A stretch of DNA of 64,000 nt. It comes from Nitrosomonas sp. Lineage in GTDB: Bacteria; Pseudomonadota; Gammaproteobacteria; Burkholderiales; Nitrosomonadaceae. Below, piece after piece: positions 55,978 to 64,000 of the stretch. The position numbers were made by a program, and so were the translations under genes. Every line of letters starts with the position of its first letter. Positions within the stretch are counted from its first letter, which is position 1. The notes under the pieces are model-generated. The model was not told where the DNA came from. It made no database searches and saw nothing but the letters and a program-made list of their open reading frames with translations. The stretch lies in contig NZ_JAMWZS010000011.1 in NCBI RefSeq assembly GCF_024282095.1, forward strand, positions 1 to 64,000, written 5' to 3'.

Positions 55978-58148
55978 TGAAGTATGTGCTCATTATTGGT
56001 GCTGGCGTAGGCGCAGTAATGCTTTTTCTGCTGGCGACAGCAGGCGCCAATACGGAGTTTTTTGAACGAAAATATCGTTTGTTGCTGGGCATCAATATTG
56101 CCTTCGTATTATTTCTCATGGTGATCGTGGGATTTCTGTTGTGGCGGTTCAGACGCAGGCTCAAGTCGGGTGTATTCGGATCCAGGTTGGCGTTACGCTT
56201 GATGTTGGTTTTTTCATTGATGGCAATACTGCCTGGCGCTTTAGTGTATGCCGTGTCGGTGCAATTTCTCGAAAAGAGTATTGAGTCCTGGTTTGATGTT
56301 AAGGTGGATCGTGCACTGGAAGGTGGTTTGAGTCTTGGGCGCACTATGCTTGAGAGTTTGTTGGCGGAATTGCAGAAGAAAGCACAAGCAACCGCGTTGA
56401 TATTGTCTGAATCTTCCAGTCCACCTTTGCTGGTGCTCAACGAATTACTGCTGCAATCGCAAGTTGAAGAAGCGACTTTATTTAACCAGGATGGCAAAGT
56501 CATCGCATTTTCCAGTGAAAGTGATCTGGCGTTGTTTCCTGGCGTGCCTAATGCCATGATGATGCGGCACATAAGAATTCAGAAAGCGTATAGTGCGGTT
56601 GAGTCGATTCCGGATAAGGGTTTGTATTTGCGCGTAGTTGCACCTGTTAATGTATTGAGTCTGAAGGAAGACATTCGAGTACTTCAGCTTCTGCAGCCGG
56701 TCCCGGTGCAGTTGGCAAGAGATGCGGAGCGGGTGCAGGCAGGGCACCAGGATTATCAGGAGCTGTCTCTGTCGCGCCAGGGGTTAACCCGGTTGTATAG
56801 CGTTACATTGACGCTGGCGCTGCTATTGTCATTATTTTCAGCGCTGGCGACAGCCTCATTGCTGAGTGAAAAATTGAGTGCGCCGTTAGGTATGCTCGCA
56901 GAAGGTACGCGTGCCATTGCGCAAGGTGATTATAGTCGTCGTCATATGGTGCAGAGCCGCGATGAGCTGGGTGTGCTGACCGAATCGTTTAATTTAATGA
57001 CGCAACAATTGGAGGAAGCGCAAGCAACCGCGCAACATAATCAACAGCAGGTGGAAAGCGCGCGCGCGCATCTGGAAAGTATTCTGGCCAATCTCTCATC
57101 CGGTGTGTTGGTGTTTGATGATCAACTGGTTTTATCCAAGGCGAACCGCAGTGCTGAGCAAATACTGCAGGTGCCTTTGATCAGTCTGGATGGCTCAATC
57201 ATAGAGGGGTGTGTCGATAAGGAACCGCAGCTCAGCACCCTGGTTGCGGAAATCAGGGAGGGCTTTAGTTCCGGGGCAGCTGGCGTATGGCAGCGGCAAC
57301 TAACGCATTCGGAGGATGGTAAGAATCAGGTTTTGCTGATACGCGGAACGCGTTTGCCGAAGATATCGGGCGGTGGCGGTGTGGTGGTGTTTGACGATAT
57401 TACCAATTTACTGCAAGTGCAACGTGCAGTCGCATGGGGTGAAGTTGCGCGTCGGCTGGCGCATGAGATAAAAAATCCATTAACACCGATTCAACTTTCC
57501 GCCGAACGGGTGCAGCATAAGCTCGTCCACAAGCTAAATGAGGAGGATGCAAGAATATTGCGGCGCTCTACAGAAACGATTGTCAATCAGGTTGAAGCGC
57601 TGAAGCGCATGGTGAATGAATTCAACCAGTATGCGCGCGTTCCTGAATTAGAATTACGTCAGCTTGATTTTAATCGACTGGTACGGGAAGTTCTGTCACT
57701 GTATGAAACGGCAAGTATGGCGGCTGATAGTAGTAAGCATATACCCATTAAGCAGGCATTGGCTGATGATTTGCCTATGGTTAGAGGAGATTCTGCACAG
57801 TTGCGTCAAGTGTTGCATAATTTGCTGCAAAATGCGCAAGACGCATTGATCGACACACCGGAGCCTCTGATAGAGGTGAGAACTGAGATGGTGCACGGTG
57901 GTGTGCAACTCAGTGTGCGCGATAATGGTTGCGGATTTTCGGATGAGATTAGAGCACGGGTTTTTGAGCCTTATGTAACGACTAAACCGAAAGGAACGGG
58001 GTTGGGACTGCCTATTGTGAAGAAAATCGTTGAAGAACATGAAGGGCTTATTCACGTTGAGAACATTAAGCCGCATGGCGCGCAGATTTCAATCATTCTG
58101 CCAACGGTGGATAAGAATATATCAGCCAGAGATAAGTTGGCGGGTTAG
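55977..58148 (+). CDS. ntrY: NtrY-like membrane sensor histidine kinase
   Basis: 723 aa. N-terminal membrane helices (about 5-25, 35-58, 76-97, with a later one at about 270-300), a periplasmic/extracytoplasmic segment between them, HAMP (about 300-350), PAS (about 365-470), and kinase core: H-box RRLAHEIKNPLTPIQLSAERV (phospho-His about 497), N-box LRQVLHNLLQNAQDAL, G1 VRDNGCGFS and G2 GTGLGLPIVKKIVEEHEG. Its partner regulator follows 131 bp downstream. The NtrY/NtrX pair is associated with nitrogen and redox signalling in proteobacteria. Confidence 0.93.
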   Translation: MKYVLIIGAGVGAVMLFLLATAGANTEFFERKYRLLLGINIAFVLFLMVIVGFLLWRFRRRLKSGVFGSRLALRLMLVFSLMAILPGALVYAVSVQFLEKSIESWFDVKVDRALEGGLSLGRTMLESLLAELQKKAQATALILSESSSPPLLVLNELLLQSQVEEATLFNQDGKVIAFSSESDLALFPGVPNAMMMRHIRIQKAYSAVESIPDKGLYLRVVAPVNVLSLKEDIRVLQLLQPVPVQLARDAERVQAGHQDYQELSLSRQGLTRLYSVTLTLALLLSLFSALATASLLSEKLSAPLGMLAEGTRAIAQGDYSRRHMVQSRDELGVLTESFNLMTQQLEEAQATAQHNQQQVESARAHLESILANLSSGVLVFDDQLVLSKANRSAEQILQVPLISLDGSIIEGCVDKEPQLSTLVAEIREGFSSGAAGVWQRQLTHSEDGKNQVLLIRGTRLPKISGGGGVVVFDDITNLLQVQRAVAWGEVARRLAHEIKNPLTPIQLSAERVQHKLVHKLNEEDARILRRSTETIVNQVEALKRMVNEFNQYARVPELELRQLDFNRLVREVLSLYETASMAADSSKHIPIKQALADDLPMVRGDSAQLRQVLHNLLQNAQDALIDTPEPLIEVRTEMVHGGVQLSVRDNGCGFSDEIRARVFEPYVTTKPKGTGLGLPIVKKIVEEHEGLIHVENIKPHGAQISIILPTVDKNISARDKLAG

Positions 58149-58279
58149 TATGAGGTTGAACCATAGAAAATGAGTGATTAAAGTGGGGGTGGATGAGAAC
58201 TTAACAGATCAATCGAAGATTCTGGGAATTGACAGTTGTACATAAGCTGATTAGATTGCGGCGGCGGAGAAAATTTTAA

Positions 58280-59542
58280 ATGATAACAAACAATACAATA
58301 CTTGTTGTTGATGATGAAATTGGTATACGTGAATTGCTGTCCGAAATTTTGCGTGATGAAGGATACCGGGTGGCGTTGGCGGAAAATGCCGAACAAGCGC
58401 GGGTTTGGCGTAGTCAGACGCGCCCGGATCTGGTGTTGCTGGATATCTGGATGCCCGACACGGATGGTATTACCTTGCTAAAAGACTGGGCGAGTAACGG
58501 TATGTTGACGATGCCGGTCATTATGATGTCCGGGCATGGCACGATAGATACCGCGGTTGAAGCAACACGTATTGGGGCATTTGGTTATCTGGAAAAACCG
58601 ATACCTTTGCAAAAGTTGCTCAGTACCGTCAGCAAGGCCTTGCGAGGGGGGCAAAGCAAGCAGCATCTGGCGCTTTCTCTGGCGAGTTTAGGGAAAGGTG
58701 TCTTAATTGCTGATCTTAGGAAGAAATTAGAACAAGTTACCAACCTGAAAACACCACTGCTGCTGATGGGTGAACCGGGTGTTGGTGCGGAAATATGTGC
58801 ACGATTTTTACATCGCCCCAACACGCCTTGGGTGGAACCGGAAACATTGGCATCGCTGGCTGAATCACCGCTGGATTTGTTGGAACTGGCACGGGATGGT
58901 CTGTTATTTCTCAAAGATGTGGGTGAAATCAGCAAATTGGCGCAAAAAGGCTTGTTGTTATTGCTGAGTAAATTAGATAAATACAATGTACGGCTGGTGT
59001 GTGCAACATCTCAACCGCTGGCTGAGTTGACAGCGCAGGGAAATTATCACCCTAAGCTCTTTGAGGTACTGAGTAGTTTAAGTATTGGGATTCCGGCGCT
59101 GAGAGCGCATCGGGAGGATATTCCTGAATTAGCCAATCAAATTTTATCGCGCTTTGTTGAATCGGGTGAAGCGTCATCCACTTTGCAGTTTAGTATCGCC
59201 GCGCTCAATTGCTTACGAAATTATGATTGGCCGGGCAATTTGACACAGTTAACAGGTGTTGTGCACTCCTTGGCATTGACTTGTACCGGTGATGAGATTT
59301 CAGTCGAGGCTGTTCAGCAAGCGATGGTTTTTCCGGAATCAGCTTCAACCTCAGTAGCTCCGGAAATTCCGCTTGATTTGTCGTTGCGTGAAGCGCGGGA
59401 TTTGTTTGAAAAAACTTATTTTGAACGATTGATCGATCAAGAGAGCGGTAATATGACGCGTGTAGCTGATCGGGCCGGGTTAGAGCGCACGCATCTTTAT
59501 CGCAAGATAAAACTACTGGGAATCAAACTGCGGGGAAACTAA
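58280..59542 (+). CDS. ntrX: NtrX-like response regulator with degenerate AAA+ domain
   Basis: 420 aa. Receiver domain with [11 protein letters not shown], Asp55 in VLLDIWMPD and Lys106 in LEKP. The central sigma-54-type domain is damaged: Walker A reads GEPGVGAE (164-171), with no Gly-Lys-Thr/Ser, the GAFTGA loop that contacts sigma-54 is absent, and the segment is shortened. The C-terminal Fis-type HTH ([17 protein letters not shown]) is intact. So it most likely binds DNA without activating sigma-54 polymerase. Paired with ntrY upstream. Confidence 0.9.
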   Translation: MITNNTILVVDDEIGIRELLSEILRDEGYRVALAENAEQARVWRSQTRPDLVLLDIWMPDTDGITLLKDWASNGMLTMPVIMMSGHGTIDTAVEATRIGAFGYLEKPIPLQKLLSTVSKALRGGQSKQHLALSLASLGKGVLIADLRKKLEQVTNLKTPLLLMGEPGVGAEICARFLHRPNTPWVEPETLASLAESPLDLLELARDGLLFLKDVGEISKLAQKGLLLLLSKLDKYNVRLVCATSQPLAELTAQGNYHPKLFEVLSSLSIGIPALRAHREDIPELANQILSRFVESGEASSTLQFSIAALNCLRNYDWPGNLTQLTGVVHSLALTCTGDEISVEAVQQAMVFPESASTSVAPEIPLDLSLREARDLFEKTYFERLIDQESGNMTRVADRAGLERTHLYRKIKLLGIKLRGN

Positions 59543-59699
59543 TCGCACCAGCGGATTTCGCTGCTACTGGATTGGTTTTTATGCGCAAAATGAGGTTGTC
59601 GTATCATCCATCTTAAGCGATAATGCTAACTTTGCCACTGACGTGCGGTGGCGACCATTTCTATTTCTGTTTGTTGAAAATATAAGGGAGTTAGTGTTG

Positions 59700-61715
59700 A
59701 TGGGTACTTTCAAGGATTTTGACGCGCCGGTATTTAAGGATTTGACCAGTGCGATTCGCGCATTGGCGATGGATGCCGTGCAAAAAGCCAATTCTGGTCA
59801 TCCGGGCATGCCGATGGGCATGGCCGAAATTGCTGAGGTGCTGTGGATTCATCATCTGCGTCATAATCCTAGCAATCCGGAGTGGGTTGATCGTGACCGA
59901 TTTGTTCTTTCCAATGGGCATGGATCCATGTTGATCTATGCTTTACTGCATTTGACAGGTTATGACCTGCCCATGGAAGAAATCCAGCGTTTCCGGCAGT
60001 TTCATTCCAAAACGCCCGGACATCCGGAATATGGTTATACCCCAGGGGTGGAAACCACGACAGGTCCGTTGGGCCAAGGTATTACGAATGCAGTGGGCAT
60101 GGCATTGGCAGAAAAAGTGCTGGCCGCTGAATTTAACCGTCCCGGCTACAATATTGTGGATCACCATACCTATGTCTTTCTGGGGGATGGCTGCTTAATG
60201 GAAGGCATCTCGCATGAGGCTTGTTCTTTGGCAGGTACTTTGGGTTTAGGCAAACTGATTTGTTTTTATGATGATAATGGCATTTCCATTGATGGTCATG
60301 TCGAAGGTTGGTTTACCGACGATACACCGAAGCGGTTTGAATCGTATGGCTGGCATGTGGTGCCGAATGTCAATGGTCATGATCCGGAGGCAATTGAAGC
60401 GGCAATTGAAGCGGCTAAACAAGTCAATAATAAGCCATCGATGATTTGCTGCAAAACGGTTATTGGATTAGGTTCACCCAATATGGCCAATACCCATTCG
60501 GTACATGGTGCTGCATTAGGTGACGCAGAAATTGCTGCGACCCGTCCCCATATTGGTTGGCATCATCCGCCTTTTGAAATTCCACAAGAGGTCTATAGTG
60601 CCTGGGATGCGAGAGCGAAAGGCCAGAAGCTGGAGACTGAATGGAGTGAGAAATTTGCTGAGTATGCACAAAAATATCCAGCCGAAGCTGCAGAATTCAG
60701 TCGCCGTATGGCAGGTGACTTGCCTGCGAACTGGGACAGTCATGTAGACAGCGTTATCAATCAAGTGAATGCAAAAGCAGAAACCATTGCCAGCCGCAAA
60801 GCTTCACAAAATTCCATCGAAGCATTAGCGCCTGTTTTACCTGAATTGATTGGCGGTTCTGCTGATCTAGCCGGATCTAATTTGACGTTATGGTCCGGGT
60901 CAAAAGGAATTAGCCAGAAAAACGGCGGTAACTATGTTTATTATGGTGTGCGTGAATTTGGTATGAGCGCCATTATGAACGGATTATCATTGCATGGTGG
61001 CTTGATTCCTTACGGCGCCACTTTTCTGATGTTTTCAGAATATGCCCGTAATGCGCTGCGCATGTCTGCATTGATGAAAATTCGCAATATTTTTGTATTT
61101 ACACATGATTCGATTGGCCTGGGTGAAGATGGTCCAACGCATCAACCCGTGGAACAAACGGCTACATTGCGTTATATCCCGAACATGGATGTATGGCGGC
61201 CTTGTGACACGATTGAATCAACAGTTTCCTGGGCACGTGCCATTGAACGTAAGGATGGCCCTTCAACGTTGATATTCAGCCGTCAGAATCTACCATTCCA
61301 GAAACGTGATGCAGCTACCATCAAATTGATTGATAAAGGTGGTTATGTATTATCCGAGGCGGGTAACGGAAAACCACAAGCCATATTGATTGCGACCGGC
61401 TCGGAAGTCGGCTTGGCCATGAATGCACAAAAAGCATTGGCGGAGGAAGGCATTCATGTGCGCGTTGTTTCCATGCCATGTACGAATGTTTTTGATCGTC
61501 AGGCGCCATCCTACAAAGACAGTGTGTTGTCAAAAGGTGTCAAGCGCGTAGCCATCGAGGCGGGTGTGACTGATTTTTGGCGTAAGTATGTCGGACTGGA
61601 CGGCGCTGTGGTCGGTATTGATACGTTTGGCGAATCGGCACCTGCAGATGTGTTATTCAAACATTTTGGCTTTACCGTCGAGAACGTGACCAAGACAGTA
61701 AAAAGCATTCTCTAA
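59700..61715 (+). CDS. tkt: Transketolase
   Basis: 671 aa from ATG 59700, which is preceded by AAGGGAG; the frame is open further up to 59643. Thiamine-diphosphate enzyme moving two-carbon units in the Calvin and pentose phosphate pathways. Motifs: [32 protein letters not shown] with the TPP site, DDNGISIDG, and pyrimidine-domain [13 protein letters not shown]. The gap and pgk genes follow, so a Calvin-cycle cluster is plausible. Confidence 0.97.
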   Translation: MGTFKDFDAPVFKDLTSAIRALAMDAVQKANSGHPGMPMGMAEIAEVLWIHHLRHNPSNPEWVDRDRFVLSNGHGSMLIYALLHLTGYDLPMEEIQRFRQFHSKTPGHPEYGYTPGVETTTGPLGQGITNAVGMALAEKVLAAEFNRPGYNIVDHHTYVFLGDGCLMEGISHEACSLAGTLGLGKLICFYDDNGISIDGHVEGWFTDDTPKRFESYGWHVVPNVNGHDPEAIEAAIEAAKQVNNKPSMICCKTVIGLGSPNMANTHSVHGAALGDAEIAATRPHIGWHHPPFEIPQEVYSAWDARAKGQKLETEWSEKFAEYAQKYPAEAAEFSRRMAGDLPANWDSHVDSVINQVNAKAETIASRKASQNSIEALAPVLPELIGGSADLAGSNLTLWSGSKGISQKNGGNYVYYGVREFGMSAIMNGLSLHGGLIPYGATFLMFSEYARNALRMSALMKIRNIFVFTHDSIGLGEDGPTHQPVEQTATLRYIPNMDVWRPCDTIESTVSWARAIERKDGPSTLIFSRQNLPFQKRDAATIKLIDKGGYVLSEAGNGKPQAILIATGSEVGLAMNAQKALAEEGIHVRVVSMPCTNVFDRQAPSYKDSVLSKGVKRVAIEAGVTDFWRKYVGLDGAVVGIDTFGESAPADVLFKHFGFTVENVTKTVKSIL

Positions 61716-61731
61716 TTCAATTTATGATTAA

Positions 61732-62787
<1,056 letters not shown>

Positions 62788-62878
62788 TTTTGCATTTGAA
62801 AGTACGCAATCAAGCGTGAATCAATATCAGTAAGTCTTGATTGTTATTTCAACATTAGTATTCAATTAGATAAGACAT

Positions 62879-62902
62879 AAAGGGTAGCGTTTGCTATCCT
62901 TT
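62879..62902 (+). terminator. Hairpin in the gap-pgk gap
   Basis: Stem AAAGGGTAGC (62879-62888) pairs with GCTATCCTTT (62893-62902), one G-U pair, 4-base loop, followed by ATATTTTCTT. It probably reduces read-through from gap into pgk, or acts as a processing point; pgk starts 32 bp further on. Confidence 0.6.
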
Positions 62903-62934
62903 ATATTTTCTTAAAGACAATTCTGGAGTTTACC

Positions 62935-64000
62935 GTGCCTGTTATTAAACTTGTTGACCTTGATCTCAAGGGTAAACGTATATTTATTCGCGCTGATCTG
63001 AATGTACCTGTGAAAGACGGTAAGGTGACATCGGATGCGCGCATTACCGCCTCAATGGCGACGATCAATCATTGCCTTAAACAAGGCGCCAAAGTGATGG
63101 TTACTTCTCATTTGGGTCGTCCTGAAGAAGGCCAATGGACCGAGGAAAATTCACTGAAACCGGTGGCGGATAATATTGCGGGCCGTTTGAATAAGCCGGT
63201 GCGTTTAATCCGTGACTGGGTCGATGGCGGTTTCGAGGTGGCTGACGGAGAATTGGTTGTGCTCGAGAATTGCCGCATCAATAAGGGCGAAAAGAAAAAT
63301 TCAGAAGAAACCGCGCAGAAGTATGCGAAATTGTGCGATGTCTTTGTAATGGATGCATTTGGCACTGCGCACCGTGCTGAAGCCTCAACCCATGGCATTG
63401 CCAAGTATGCGCCAGTGGCTTGCGCAGGAATTCTGCTCACCGAAGAACTGGATGCGTTGACCAAAGCGCTGCTGAGTCCGGCACGCCCGATGGTGGCTAT
63501 TGTTGGCGGCTCGAAAGTTTCAACCAAGCTGACAGTACTCGAATCGTTATCCGAGAAAGTTGATCAATTGGTCGTGGGTGGCGGTATTGCCAATACATTC
63601 CTGAAAGCAACCGGTAAGAATGTCGGTAAATCATTGTGTGAGGATGATTTGGTGCCAACGGCCAAAATGCTGATGGATAAAATGTCTAAACGCAACGCAT
63701 CGATTCCGATCGCAGTCGATGTCGTGGTCGGTAAAAAGTTTGATGCCAACGAACCGGCAGTATTGAAAGACGCAGGTAACGTTGCTGATGATGACATGAT
63801 TTTTGATATCGGACCAAAAAGTGCGCAGGAACTGGTGGATATCATCATGCGTGCGGGAACTGTGGTGTGGAATGGTCCGGTGGGCGTATTTGAATTTGAT
63901 CAGTTTGGTGCGGGTACTGAGAAAATTGCCCGGGCGATTGCGGAAACAAAAGCGTTTACACTGGCAGGCGGCGGTGACACCATTGCGGCTATTCAGAAAT
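62935..64000 (+). CDS. pgk: Phosphoglycerate kinase (3' end beyond window)
   Basis: The frame starts at GTG 62935 ([15 protein letters not shown]) with CTGGAG about 7 bases upstream and runs off the right edge after 355 codons, so about 40 residues are missing. Family motifs: [14 protein letters not shown] (substrate), [27 protein letters not shown], and [11 protein letters not shown]; the last visible part is [14 protein letters not shown], the hinge-ATP region. ATP-forming step of glycolysis and Calvin-cycle phosphorylation. Confidence 0.96.
   Translation, partial: MPVIKLVDLDLKGKRIFIRADLNVPVKDGKVTSDARITASMATINHCLKQGAKVMVTSHLGRPEEGQWTEENSLKPVADNIAGRLNKPVRLIRDWVDGGFEVADGELVVLENCRINKGEKKNSEETAQKYAKLCDVFVMDAFGTAHRAEASTHGIAKYAPVACAGILLTEELDALTKALLSPARPMVAIVGGSKVSTKLTVLESLSEKVDQLVVGGGIANTFLKATGKNVGKSLCEDDLVPTAKMLMDKMSKRNASIPIAVDVVVGKKFDANEPAVLKDAGNVADDDMIFDIGPKSAQELVDIIMRAGTVVWNGPVGVFEFDQFGAGTEKIARAIAETKAFTLAGGGDTIAAIQK

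Overview
The window looks like chromosome of a betaproteobacterium, most probably a Nitrosomonas-type ammonia oxidiser. The pointers are gene content and order: the ctaD / small assembly protein / ctaG / DUF2970 / ctaE cytochrome oxidase block, aroA-cmk-rpsA-ihfB-lapA, topB-smg-dprA-LysM facing def-fmt-rsmB-DUF4390-ntrY-ntrX, and tkt-gap-pgk. Genus is inferred from general resemblance; no ammonia-oxidation gene lies in the window. Base composition is moderately AT-rich and gene density is high.

Layout. 1-5516: aa3-type cytochrome c oxidase operon (the first gene enters from the left edge) with assembly factors and heme O synthase. 5577-9896: FAD-linked oxidase, BON lipoprotein, CheW-like protein, argB, trmJ. 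10165-11406: a pRiA4b ORF-3-like gene facing a response regulator gene whose DNA-binding domain is broken by two compensating frameshifts. 11480-15741: mnmE, yidC, yidD, rnpA, rpmH on the minus strand behind a strong promoter; rnpA has no ordinary in-frame start codon. 16209-16926: two small DUF proteins.

16939-40567 is the accessory heart of the window. It contains a type I secretion system (ABC ATPase, HlyD adaptor, TolC) and about 21 kb of surface-glycan genes: glycosyltransferases, methyltransferases, a Wzm/Wzt ABC polysaccharide exporter, a 1548-residue multidomain protein, a 1022-residue triple glycosyltransferase and a methyltransferase-acetyltransferase fusion. It ends in a 765-residue Asp/Thr-rich, cysteine-free RTX-like protein with an RsaA-like layout and its own terminator. 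Together these resemble the Caulobacter arrangement of S-layer protein, dedicated exporter and O-antigen anchor. I propose this as an S-layer-like surface system.

40778-64000 is mostly housekeeping: a DUF1640-like pseudogene, pyrF, lapA, ihfB, rpsA, cmk, aroA, topB, smg, dprA and a LysM protein on the minus strand; then def, fmt, rsmB, DUF4390, an NtrY-like kinase, an NtrX-like regulator with a degenerate AAA+ domain, tkt, gap and pgk (cut by the right edge) on the plus strand. Two copies of a 129-146 bp inverted-repeat element flanked by TA (33951-34079 and 52320-52465, opposite orientations) look like a MITE family. I see no tRNA, rRNA, CRISPR array or complete insertion sequence.
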